This document shows positions 22,277-31,958 of a stretch of 64,000 nucleotides of DNA, one piece after another (position 1 is the stretch's first letter; every line of letters begins with the position of its first letter). The translations under genes and the position numbers were made by a program. The stretch comes from Ampullaceana balthica (taxonomy: Eukaryota; Mollusca; Gastropoda; Lymnaeidae). The notes below the pieces were generated by a model, which saw only the letters and a program-made list of their open reading frames with translations, searched no databases and was not told the origin of the DNA. The stretch covers positions 586,501 through 650,500 of the forward strand of contig CALYLW010000129.1 of assembly GCA_944989445.1 (NCBI GenBank), written 5' to 3'.

Positions 22277-22756
22277 ATCGTTATTTGTTTTGTACAGCCT
22301 TGTTTAACCCAATTCTCAACAGGATTTGTAAAAATTGCAATGCTAATTTCAAATTTTAAGTTAATTGATAGATGTCTCTTAATTATTCTAAACTAAGCAA
22401 ACTTAATTCATGCAAATTTCAAACACTGACAAAAATTATGCTTCAACAAAACTATTTAAACTTTCATAAATTTTGTATTCATATTTTTCCATATTTTCTT
22501 TTTTCCATATATTTATATTTTTTTTAAAATTACACGAAGTTGCAGAATACTATTTGATTAAACTGTTGAATACGTGTTCATAGGGGGGAGGTAAGATTGT
22601 ACTTTTTATAAAAATGTATGTAAGATACATGTCATATTCATTAAACTTTTTAAAGCTCATCTCTATCTTCAATAATTTGTTTTCCCACACTACCAAAATT
22701 CAGCATAGTAAGTAAACTGAATATTCTAAGCCAGTAAAATGACCCAAAATCGGGCA
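22277..22756. other. GALC 3' flank
   Basis: AT-rich sequence after the GALC stop. A possible polyadenylation hexamer ATTAAA lies at 22639-22644; no earlier AATAAA is seen. No other gene. Confidence 0.4.
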
Positions 22757-22805
22757 ACACTAGGGTTGGTGTCACCAAGGCGGTAGCTCATGGTGTCACC
22801 CCCTT
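22757..22805 (+). repeat. Dispersed GGTGTCACC repeat fragment
   Basis: CACTAGGGTTGGTGTCACC followed by GCGGTAGCTCATGGTGTCAC, the inverse of 5714-5776. A related end occurs at 24057-24107, so an old element of about 1.35 kb may have been split here by the MITE at 22817. Confidence 0.5.
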
Positions 22806-23055
22806 CCCAACTTAAGGGGGCCGTCCATAAATGATGTCATGACATGTTGGCCGATTTTTAACCCCCCAGCCACCCCCCTGTCATAGTTCGTCACAAAATT
22901 TAGACCTCCCACTCCAATATGACGTCACAAAGCATTGTACCCCAAAAAAAAATTTCAATTTTTTTCTAATTGAAAATTAGCATGTTGCAAATATGTCTTC
23001 ACTCGAATATCTTAACACATGTGAAGTTATTGAAAACGTCATTTAAAACAAAATA

Positions 23056-23848
23056 TCTCTATATATATAAGCCGCATTTGTTGTCTGTCTGTTCCCTAAT
23101 AACTCAAGATCCAGACAACCAAATAACGTGAAATTTGGTACACGTACACAAAATTATACCGGAAAGGTTATTAAACAGGTTTCGTTCCATATATATAAGA
23201 TACTGGGGCCCGGGGGCCCAAAATGTAGTTTTTCCCTATATGAGCTATATAAAATAAAAATTATTGAAAATTAAGACGTAAAATAATGACGCAAATTAAT
23301 AAACATTTTGGTGTCGAGATTAACAAGAAGGCGATTATCGCCATAAAATAATTTTTTTGTTGTTGTTGCTTTGTTGTTGTTGCTTTTGTTGTTGTAGTTG
23401 TTGTTTTGTTGTTGTTGCTTTGTTGTTGTTGTTGTTGTTGTTGTTGTTTTGTTGTTGTTGTTTTTGTTGTTGTTTTGTTGTTGTTGTTGTTTTTGTTGTT
23501 GTTGTTGTTGCTGCTTTTGTGTTGTTTTTGCTGTTGTTGTTGTTGTCCACATCCCTTGCCCTGCGACGACAATGTCCTTCATGTTGTTGTTGCTTTGTTG
23601 TTGTTGCTGTTGTATTTGTTGTTTTGTTGTTGTTGCTTTGTTGTTGTTGTTGTTGTTGTTGTAGTTGTTGTTTTGTTGTTGTTTTGTTGTTTTGTTGTTG
23701 TTTTTGTTGTTGTTTTGTTTTTGTTTTTGTTGTTGTTTTTGTTGTTGTTGTTGTTTTTGTTGTTGTTTTGTTTTTGTTGTTTTGTTGTTGTTTTTGTTTT
23801 GTTGCTGTTGTTGTTAAACCCGGGCGGGAGCCGGGTACTTGCCCCTAG
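23056..23848 (+). mobile_element. Nonautonomous Helitron with a (GTT)n interior
   Basis: The 5' end is TCTCTATATATATAAG and the 3' end is CTAG. Twelve bases before the end is a hairpin, ACCCGG-loop-CCGGGT (GCGGGAG loop). It sits between A (23055) and T (23849), with no target duplication and no terminal inverted repeats, all textbook Helitron features. The host MITE is continuous across the junction when compared with other short copies. The middle is an expanded trinucleotide repeat. No Rep/helicase frame, 793 bp. Confidence 0.85.
23357..23815 (+). repeat. Imperfect (GTT)n microsatellite
   Basis: Two blocks of TTG/GTT repeats with interspersed T runs, separated at 23547-23582 by a unique stretch containing CCTTGCCCTGCGACGACAAT. 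Long open frames over it are low-complexity artefacts (poly-Gln/Asn/Thr or Cys/Val/Leu). Confidence 0.95.
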
Positions 23849-24107
23849 TTATACAATATTTAAGTGGAAATTTTATTTAAAATGTGCGCGTTTTTTATGT
23901 GACGTCACATTTTTAAAATAACCCCTCCCCCTCGTCACACATTTTCAGTTGCCTGACCCGACCCCCAGGCACGTGATGTCATTTATGCACGGCCCCTAAC
24001 CATAGAACTGAGTCTTCCAGTGCCAAAAAAGGGAACATACAGAATTTTACATTTTTGTGTCACCCGGTACGATCAGCACCCCTCTAGTGACGCCATTGAT
24101 TAGTGTA

Positions 24108-24899
24108 ACTTGCTAATAAATTTCGTGACTATGACCCGTAAAATAGCACACAACAAAAGAGCGCAGATGAAGATTGGACCCGAATTTCAGTAAGTCTGAA
24201 ATTAAATATACAACAAAATGTAACAGCTAATGACATTCAACAAAAATATTTTCAAAAAAGAAAACAATTCCTTACCACATGAAAAAAATGTTTGTTTTTA
24301 AAAAAAAAGATATAAAACAGAGAGAGAGAACGAGACAGTGTAAACAACCAAAATGGTGAATGTACCCAGACTAAGCATCTTCCTCGCCCTACAACTTCAA
24401 CCACAACGAAGCATATCCTTTCCGCCGCACGCCCGAAACATAAAAGCAGTTAATGCCATAACAAGTATTTCAAATAGAGAAAACAATTCGTTACCCAATG
24501 AAAATTTTTTTTAAAATAAAAACGTTTAAAAATACGTATTTAGAGTGGACTGATCATGTGAGTCCCAGCTCTACTAGTTTACATGATGACTTTTGGAGAA
24601 CAACAAATGATTTGACGTTTTGGTAATTGGCTCCTCAAAGTAATTAGACCATATCAATAATAGCTTGCTATTGCACAAAATTCAAATACAGGATTCCAGG
24701 CAGCATCGCAAAATATCCAAAACATTTATATTCTCGGCGGTCGGTGTTGGTCAATAGGCTAATGGTAGACACCTCAAGCTCCTCCATCCTTCGTCGGTGT
24801 TAAGTCAGGCGTTTCTAAAAAAAAATATTGCAGAAAGATAATAAGGATTTGCACAATAAATGTCACCATTCTGGAAGGTAGATTGCAATCTCTATACTA
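24108..24899. other. Non-genic spacer
   Basis: AT-rich sequence with no recognised gene, terminal repeat or tandem repeat. Confidence 0.5.
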
Positions 24900-26600
24900 T
24901 ATAGAGGTAAAAGATTTTTAAAAACCACGTTTTTAAAAGTGTACTAAAAAGAAGAAAATAATTTAAAACTAATAAGGTCATGTACTTTCATATAATATGA
25001 CTAAAAACGTTGGGCGGGCGCTTATGAGGTTTTACATATGCGGTTCACTCATTCTCTCACTTATAGATATCTTTTTACCACGTTTTTATTAACTCGCTTT
25101 CGTTGGGCATTGTTTGTTTGTTTGTCCAAGATTTTTTCAAATCTGCCAACGTAAAATTGAACCACTTCTGATGGACCTAGAGCTCTGAAAATTTTACCAC
25201 AGATAGATCTTGGATGACAATGCATTGTATCAAAATTTCAGATCGATCAAATGTACCGTTATTAAATTATTGAACTTTTAAGTTTATCTATAGTCTATAT
25301 AAAAGCATCTGTACAGTCGGCTTTTGTTGACATCTGTGAGTTCGCCCCGTGACCACATCACAATGTTTTTAAAACGTTGGGCGGGCGCTTGTGAGGTGTT
25401 TGTTAAAATAAATAGAGGTAAAAAAATATTTTTAAAAACCAGGTTGTTATAAGTGGACCAAAAAGAATAAAATAAATAGAAGTAAAAAAAAGATTTTTAA
25501 AAACCACGTTTTTATAAGCGGACTAAAAAGAAGAAAATAATTTAAAACTTATTACTTCAAGTACTTCGATTTAATATGACTAAAAACGTGGGGTGGGTGT
25601 TTGGTATACAAATTAAAGATTTCTAATTTAGAAGGCAAAAGAGAGATCTATAAGTGAGACAATGAGTGAACCGCATATCTTAAACCTCATAAGCGCCCGC
25701 CCCACGTTTTAAAAACGTGGTTTATAAAAATCTTTTTTTTTACTTCTATTTATTTGCCTTCTTAATTATAAATCTTTAATTTTTATACCAAACACCCGCC
25801 CCACGTTTTTAGTCATATTATATGAAAGTAGGGGCCTACTTGAAATTATTAGTTTTAAATTATTTTCTTCTTTTTAGTACATTTATAAAAACGTGGTTTT
25901 TAAAAATCTTTTTTTAGCTCTATTTATTTTATTCTTTTTAGTCCACTTACAAAAACGTGGTTTTTACACGCTTTTATTTAAGTCACAATGTTTGTATGTT
26001 GTATCCATCCATCCTTCCATCCTTCCTTCAAAACTTGAAACGTAAAATTATACCACTTTGGATGGTCCTAGAGATCTAAAAATTTTACCACAGATAGATC
26101 TTGGATGACAATGCATTGTATCAAAATTTCAGATCGATCGAATGTACCGTATTGAAATTATTGCATTTTTAGTTTATCTATAGTCTATATATAAGCATCG
26201 GTACCCGTCTGCTTTGTTGACATCCATGAGTTCACCACGTGAACACAACACCGTGGTATAAAACGTTGGGCGGGCGCTTATGAGGTGTTTGGTATAAAAA
26301 AAAGTAGTTGTCACGGGGTGAACTCATGGATGTCAACAAAAGCAGACGGTACAGATTCTTATACATGTATATAGATAAACTAAAAAGTTCAATAATTTAA
26401 CGGTACATTCGATCGATCTGAAATTTTGCTACAATGCATTGTCATCCAAGATCTATCTGTGGTAAAATTTTGAGATCTCTAGGGCCATCAGAAGTGGTTT
26501 AATTTTACGTTGGCAGATTTGAAAAATCTTGGACAGACAAATCCACAGGAACGAAAGCGAGTTAATAAAATGTGGTTAAAAACGGTGATTGGACGGTTTC
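24900..26600. repeat. Cluster of overlapping inverted and direct repeats
   Basis: Several modules recur in both orientations. AACGTTGGGCGGGCGCTTAT occurs at about 25008, 25373 and 26262, with the inverse at 25683. A 120-150 bp block with AGAAGAAAATAATTTAAAAC occurs at 24950 and 25511, inverted at 25850. A block with AACTCGCTTTCGTT and CAGATCGATCAAATGTACCG occurs at 25090-25290 and (in part) 26038-26160, inverted at 26385-26575. The latter module also occurs at 35850-36080 and 55640-57540. No coding frame. Confidence 0.8.
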
Positions 26601-26716
26601 TTTCACATAGATGATGGTCACCAACACTTTCTTGTAAATGTCTGCTAATCTTATCTCACATTTTTTTAGCTTGAGATTACCCTCTTAAAGCTTTGGTTAA
26701 TACATAGGCAGCCTGA

Positions 26717-28204
26717 GGGGCCGTCCATAAATGACGTCACGCTATTTTGGCCGATTTTTCACCCCCTCCCCCCCCCCTCGTCACGCATCGTCACACAAAG
26801 TTAGACCCCCCCCCCTCCAAAAATACGTCACAAAGCTTTGAAACCCCTCCCCCCCCAAAAAAAAAGACAAAAACAACAACAACAAAACCCACCTTACTTT
26901 CTATCCACTAGATATATTAAAATACGTCATGTGTACCGTGATTTGTACGTGTACGCTTCGAACATATGCCCACTATTGTACCGGTTCCTTCCAGAAAATG
27001 CATCTTTTAAATTTGACTACTATGTAGATTTCTTACCTACGTACATGACAATAATCTTAATCCACATGACTTCATTGTATCAAGTATCCATTCTGTGATA
27101 TTTAAAATTAATGCCTTAAAAATTGAGCTAAGAAGAAAAGTTGTTTTGTGTAAGGTGACCAGACGTCCCGATTTAGGCGGGACAGTCCTGATTTCAGACC
27201 TCATGTCCCGCTGACCCTCGCTTGTCCCGGCGGGACGCCCGTTTGTCCCGCTTTTTAAAATACTTTAAAGACAATTAGTTTTATTTTGAGTTTGGGTACG
27301 AATGACTTAATATTTTCTTAAAGTTAATTAAATATTCAAAACGGTGATATTTTTTATAAATTTAAATTGCTTTATTATTAGCTAAGCCAGTTGGCGCGTC
27401 GATTTCTGTGGTTATTTACATTTTACTCCTTGATACGGCCTTCCCGTGACTTGTCGGTGATCTCGGCGCGTAAGGTGACCAGACGTCCCGATTTCAGTCT
27501 TCATGTCCCGCTCAAGTGACCAGACGTCCCGATTTTTTGCTACAGAAACCTGGGGACCCCCCCCCTCCCCCCAGTCCTGCTTTGCCCCCTGGAAAATCTG
27601 GTCACCTCATTTTGTGCTACTCTCGAATTGCGATGTCAAGAATTTGATGCATTCAATAAAGTTAATGAATACTATTATATCTAGAATGGCCAGGGGCGTT
27701 AGACCCAAAACCAATCGAACAATTATATCAAGCTTAAAACGTTTATAATTGTATCATATAGATCCCCCGCACAATTTAAAATAAATAAATAAAAAATAAA
27801 AATTGATATTCCGTGTCGTTTTGACTTAAAATATATACACTTAATCTTATTCATATAATTTTTTAGACACTTATCATGCTTGTAAAACTCACCGCTAACG
27901 ACGCTCCCCCAAATCCCCGCCCGAGTCATGTGGGCAGGACCTTGAGTCTGGTGGGGGGGTGGGTGGCGGGACGTACACATAAACTTGTATTTTGGGGTAA
28001 CGGGCAAAAAAGTTCGGCGACTCCTACCGCCTACCGTAAGAAAACCAAACGGAGCTGCGGCTACATCACAAATGCTTTGATGTCAACATCAAACGACGCT
28101 TTTATACATTCTCTTATGAGTTCTCAAACTTAAGGATTATTATAATTATCTTTAATTTTCATTTCTTGATAACTTACGCCAACCGGCGTTTGATGGCCTA
28201 CAGA
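26717..28204 (-). mobile_element. Harbinger-like MITE, long subfamily, right-truncated
   Basis: Starts GGGGCCGTCCATAAATGACG at 26717 and follows the reverse-orientation long copies to about GATGGCCTACAGACAG at 28204, where an unrelated terminus begins. Contains the hAT insertion 27151-27609. The usual CAGTG hAT MITE is absent (site near 27674 is empty). Confidence 0.75.
27151..27609 (+). mobile_element. hAT-type MITE (AGGTGACCAGA termini), 459 bp
   Basis: Starts TAAGGTGACCAGACGTCCCG and ends TCTGGTCACCTCA, with TTTTGTG duplicated at 27144-27150 and 27610-27616 (7 of an expected 8 bp). The TGACCAGACGTCCCG motif recurs internally at 27476 and 27518. Other long MITE copies read uninterrupted TTTTGTGCTCCTCTCG at this site, which confirms the insertion. 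Confidence 0.8.
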
Positions 28205-28757
28205 CAGCGGCGTAGCGTGGGTATGTGCCGCCCGGAGCAGAAACCAAATTTGCCGCCCCCTCCCCCCCCCCGAAAAATATGTTAACGCTTTAAAGTAAAA
28301 AAAAATTTATTAGAAAGTAATAATAAGAACTCTGTATATTTTTATATTAAAAAGAAAGGCTTCATTTCTTTAATGAAATTAGTGTTTTATGTTTTTCATT
28401 ATGGCTCAATCTTTCATGTATCAATGTTTTCAGCCATGGCATGCTCATTAGCCAAAATAGCAATAGTTTAGACAATTTTGAGTATTCGTAATTGATCGTC
28501 ATTATTTTTTCATTAAAATAATTTTAGAGAATCCTTTTTAATACCTTTCATTACTTAAGACAGTTGTAAGCAATGTTCACATTAATTATATTATTTTAGG
28601 CAGGGTAACTTCGAGCCTAAATATCTTTATAAACTTAAATAAACCACATAGCCTTGAATTCAATTTTTTTTCTATTCATGGGGTTAAAATATTCCTTGCC
28701 TATGTCATGTGGGAAATTTTGAATACTCTAAATTTGAAAACAAAATTTCAAAGTCCA
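28205..28757 (+). mobile_element. Possible hAT terminus and AT-rich body
   Basis: Begins CAGCGGCGTAGCGTGGGTAT followed by TGCCGCCCGGAGCAG, resembling the CAGNGGCGTAGC ends of many animal hAT elements. No matching right end was found before the telomere-like tract, so it is probably truncated. Confidence 0.35.
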
Positions 28758-28826
28758 GTAACCCTAACCCTAACCCTAACCTATCCCTAAACCTGTCCCT
28801 AAACCTATCCCTAAACCTAAACCTAA
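28758..28826 (-). repeat. Short interstitial telomere-like tract
   Basis: Three perfect CCCTAA units followed by degenerate CCTATCCCTAAACCTGTCCC-type units. It is the complement of TTAGGG, the common animal telomere repeat. Confidence 0.8.
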
Positions 28827-28849
28827 AATAAATACACCAAGCAACACCC

Positions 28850-29320
28850 CAATAACACTGGAATTAAAAAATCTTGAGGAGGTGGATAGCTTTACATACC
28901 TCGGTAGCATCATTGGCACACAAGGAGGGACAGACGCCGATGTAAGAGTGAGAATTGGCAAAGCAAGATCAGCATATAAACAGCTAAAAAAAAGTTTGGA
29001 GCTGCAACAACTTGACCCTCTAGACCAGGGTCAGGATATTCAACACCACATTAAAGCCTGTCTTGCTATATTGAGTAGAAACATGGCGAACAACAGTAGC
29101 CATTTCAAAAAAGCTTCAAACATTTATAAACACATGTACCCGAACAATTCTCCGAATCCACTGGCCCAACGTAATCACCAACGAGGACCTCTGGCAACGC
29201 ACACAACAAGAGCCAGTGGAAGAACTAATACGCCAGTACATATGGAGATGGATTGGCCACACCCTCAGAAAGCCTACATCCAGCATTTTGAGACAAGCCC
29301 TCACTTGGAACCCCTTATTA
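28850..29320 (+). pseudogene. LINE reverse transcriptase C-terminal fragment
   Basis: The first frame reads LEEVDSFTYLGSIIGTQGGT then DADVRVRIGKARSAYKQLKK. After a deletion and frame change, [20 protein letters not shown] and [20 protein letters not shown] follow. These are typical C-terminal LINE segments, with the middle part missing. It ends where the 235-bp inverted repeat starts. Confidence 0.7.
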
Positions 29321-29322
29321 AA

Positions 29323-29560
29323 GTTCCTGCGTCTGTTCGTGTGTTGAGCCTTTTATCTGCATCTTTCAGTTATATAGCTTACAAAGTAACCTCAACATGG
29401 CTCCATGGTATATTCACTATTTTGTATCCAGAAGTCTGAACACCTTGTTTGTAGAAGCAATTACGTATTTCCAACAGTGTATGGACTTGGAAAAGAATGC
29501 GTTAAACGCTCAAGTGTACTAAAATAGTTGGATAATTCGTTTCAGTTGCAGTATCATGTT
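29323..29560 (+). repeat. Long inverted repeat, left arm
   Basis: About 235 bp, starting GTTCCTGCGTCTGTTCGTGT and including AAGTGTACTAAAATAGTTGG. Its reverse complement, roughly 80 percent identical by eye, lies at 34103-34340. The LINE at 29575-33808 and about 290 bp of extra DNA lie between the arms. Confidence 0.85.
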
Positions 29561-29596
29561 TACTCGTGAATGTACATTCTCTTTTGGGTCGAGCCG

Positions 29597-31945
29597 CTAG
29601 GCTCTTAAGACCCGGTTCATTTTATCGCAAGCGAGCCTCATCAAGCGGGCATCGCCGTAGAGGTAACCCTCTGCAGGTACCGTTACTTCGTCTTCCAAAC
29701 CCCCGCACAGCCCGGGGCACTCTTCGAGTACGTGCGCCACCGTCTCTTCCGGGTGGCCACACAGCCGACAGGCCAGTTCCCTTCTAGTGTTAAACTTGTA
29801 CAAGTAGCTTCGTGTGGGACAATGTTCAGTTCTCATTCTAGTTATGAGCGTCTGATTGCTACGTCCAATTTTCCACCAGGAATCGCTTTTGCTCGGTCGC
29901 GGCATGTACTGGAATACTTTTCTGGCCGTGCTTCCAGAGGCCCAGCCCTGTAGCCATTTCTCTCGGAAATGGTCCTTAAGCCACGATCTGACCCCCAGCT
30001 GGGTCATCGGGCGATCGGGTTGGGGCTGAGCTGAACCTTCTCTTGCCAACTTATCGACCCTGTCTGAATGAGGCTCGCCACTGTGCCCAGTGATGTACTG
30101 AAGGACTACTTTTCCGCCTCGTGCTAGGATTTCACCTACTGTTTCCAAAATGACACTGACCGTTTTCGTCTCCAGAGAGGATCGACCCACGGTCTCGAGC
30201 GAAAACCGTGAGTCGGTGAAAACTACGACGGTCGGGAAAACCTTTCTTCTTGCTAGACGTCGGCGCACTTCCTTCAAACCCTTGCAAATCGCTTCCAGTT
30301 CGGCGTCGTGACTACTGTATGCGGATCCGCACGGCCCTGACAGTTCGATACTGTCAGGTCCAGGTTGAGGGTATTGAATTAGCACTCCGTATCCACTTCT
30401 GCCATCCTTGAAACGCGAGCCGTCCGTAAAGACTTTTACCACACTATCGCCATAAGCTTCGATTGTCTTCAGAGTCTCGTCTCGCTGGAGCTCGACGGGA
30501 CTGGCTTTCGTCACCGCTGTATTTGCCAGTGTCAAACGTAGTTCAGGCAAGTCTGAGCTTTCATGTGGTCCTCGAGCAGGGACCAGTCGCATGCGTTCCC
30601 TGTGCTTGGGTATGGGGACTGAGTCTTCTAGTTCGTAGACCGTATCCATGAAGGATGGTCTTTTCAGTCGGGTCCTCTTTACCCATCGGTCTTGTAATTG
30701 AAAGCAGGGTTCGTCATGCTCCAACCTACGGTATCGTTCCACCGTAGTCATGATTGCCTTTTCTCGCCTTATCGCCAGGGGTTCTACGTTAGACATAATT
30801 TCTACAGCGGCTGTGGGTGTCGTACGCAACGCCCCGCATACAAACCGTAGAGCTTGGTTTTGTATGCGGTCCAGACCCTCTAGAGCCGTACGGCTCGCAA
30901 AGGCCTGGACCGGGAGGCTGTAATCAATAGCACCCCTCACACTACCGAGATAGAGAGCTCTCAGTAGTCTTGCATCCGCACCCCAACTAGTGCTAGTCAG
31001 TTTCTTCACCAGGGACAGTTTAGCTGTGGCTTTGGCACACAATTCACGCACATGGTTATGTAGCTGGACCTTCTGGTCCAGTTTGATTCCCAAGTACGTT
31101 GGTGTCCGATCCCAATTCAATCTTTTCCCACATATCTGAAGCACCACCTCATGCTTCAGTGCATTCCGTCCATTTGTGAAAATGGAATGGACTGTTTTCT
31201 CCGTATTGACTACTAGGCGCCAACGGTTGGCGTAGTCTTCGATTCGATTCAGATCTTCCTGCAGCCTGTTCTGCAGGGTTGCAACGTCCTTTCCGGAACT
31301 CCATATAGCCAGATCGTCAGCAAACATGGCATTCTGTGACCCCAGAATACCTTGTAGGTCGTGGACGTAGGCTAAGAACAATGTACAACTAAGGGCGGAC
31401 CCCTGTGGAAGTCCGTCCTCCGGGCGATCTTCGTTGGATAGTGACTCCCCCACTCGGGTCTTGATCGTTCTGTCCGTAAGGAACGATTTTATCCAACTGT
31501 ACATGTTCGCAGTAACACCTAACTGCTGCAACTTATAAAGTAGCCCTCCACGCCACACCTTGTCGTATGCCTGCTTTAGATCGAAGAACACCGCAACGGT
31601 GTGATTCCTCGACTGGAGTTCATTCGTGATTGTCTGAATTAGTCGGAGAGCCTGGTCCATCGGTTGGCGTCCCTTTCGGAACCCACCCTGAGTCATTGGA
31701 ATGCATTTGGACTTTTCGAGGAACCAGTAGAGACGTGCGTTCACTAACCGTTCAGCTACCTTCCCCACACACGACGTGAGGGAGATTGGCCGGTAGCTGG
31801 ACGGGTGTTCGCCTGGTTTCCCCTCTTTGTGAATTGGGGTTATTGTGGCCTTTTTCCACAGCTTCGGCAGCGTGCCTGTTGTCCAAGTTCTATTTATGAA
31901 ACCCAGCAGTTTCATTCGGCCTGTCTTGCCCAGATGTTTGAGCAT
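29597..31945 (-). CDS. LINE reverse transcriptase and RNase H
   Basis: 782 codons from the first Met, though the true frame opens upstream (GKAPGPDKVHNEMLK). RT motifs: YRPISLTSCVGK (51-62), DLKQAYDKVWRGGL (122-135), GLPQGSALS (178-186) and FADD (208-211). RNase H has FTDGS (D508), DAELEA (E549/E551) and FTDSR (D578). A terminal CRLCGHPEETVAHVLEEC knuckle follows. It copies the element's RNA at the target and removes RNA. It is separated from the endonuclease frame only by a one-base shift, so the pair was originally one polyprotein. Confidence 0.85.
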   Translation of the reverse strand: MLKHLGKTGRMKLLGFINRTWTTGTLPKLWKKATITPIHKEGKPGEHPSSYRPISLTSCVGKVAERLVNARLYWFLEKSKCIPMTQGGFRKGRQPMDQALRLIQTITNELQSRNHTVAVFFDLKQAYDKVWRGGLLYKLQQLGVTANMYSWIKSFLTDRTIKTRVGESLSNEDRPEDGLPQGSALSCTLFLAYVHDLQGILGSQNAMFADDLAIWSSGKDVATLQNRLQEDLNRIEDYANRWRLVVNTEKTVHSIFTNGRNALKHEVVLQICGKRLNWDRTPTYLGIKLDQKVQLHNHVRELCAKATAKLSLVKKLTSTSWGADARLLRALYLGSVRGAIDYSLPVQAFASRTALEGLDRIQNQALRFVCGALRTTPTAAVEIMSNVEPLAIRREKAIMTTVERYRRLEHDEPCFQLQDRWVKRTRLKRPSFMDTVYELEDSVPIPKHRERMRLVPARGPHESSDLPELRLTLANTAVTKASPVELQRDETLKTIEAYGDSVVKVFTDGSRFKDGRSGYGVLIQYPQPGPDSIELSGPCGSAYSSHDAELEAICKGLKEVRRRLARRKVFPTVVVFTDSRFSLETVGRSSLETKTVSVILETVGEILARGGKVVLQYITGHSGEPHSDRVDKLAREGSAQPQPDRPMTQLGVRSWLKDHFREKWLQGWASGSTARKVFQYMPRPSKSDSWWKIGRSNQTLITRMRTEHCPTRSYLYKFNTRRELACRLCGHPEETVAHVLEECPGLCGGLEDEVTVPAEGYLYGDARLMRLACDKMNRVLRA

Positions 31946-31958
31946 TTCATTGTGAACT

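Larger units (their letters stand above)
22817..23996 (+). mobile_element. Harbinger-like MITE, short subfamily, split by a Helitron
   Basis: Starts GGGGCCGTCCATAAATGATG and ends TTTATGCACGGCCCC, with TAA at 22813-22815 and 23997-23999; one extra G lies between the left TAA and the terminus. Without the Helitron at 23056-23848 it is about 387 bp, like other short copies. Confidence 0.8.

Noticed and set aside
23357..23848. Long open frames of poly-Gln/Asn/Thr and poly-Val/Cys/Leu
   Set aside because: They are translations of a GTT/AAC microsatellite in every frame and strand, without a start context or conserved domain.
27503..28133. Opposed 80-95 codon frames within the MITE
   Set aside because: They span hAT insertion borders and homopolymer tracts and are not conserved in sister MITE copies.
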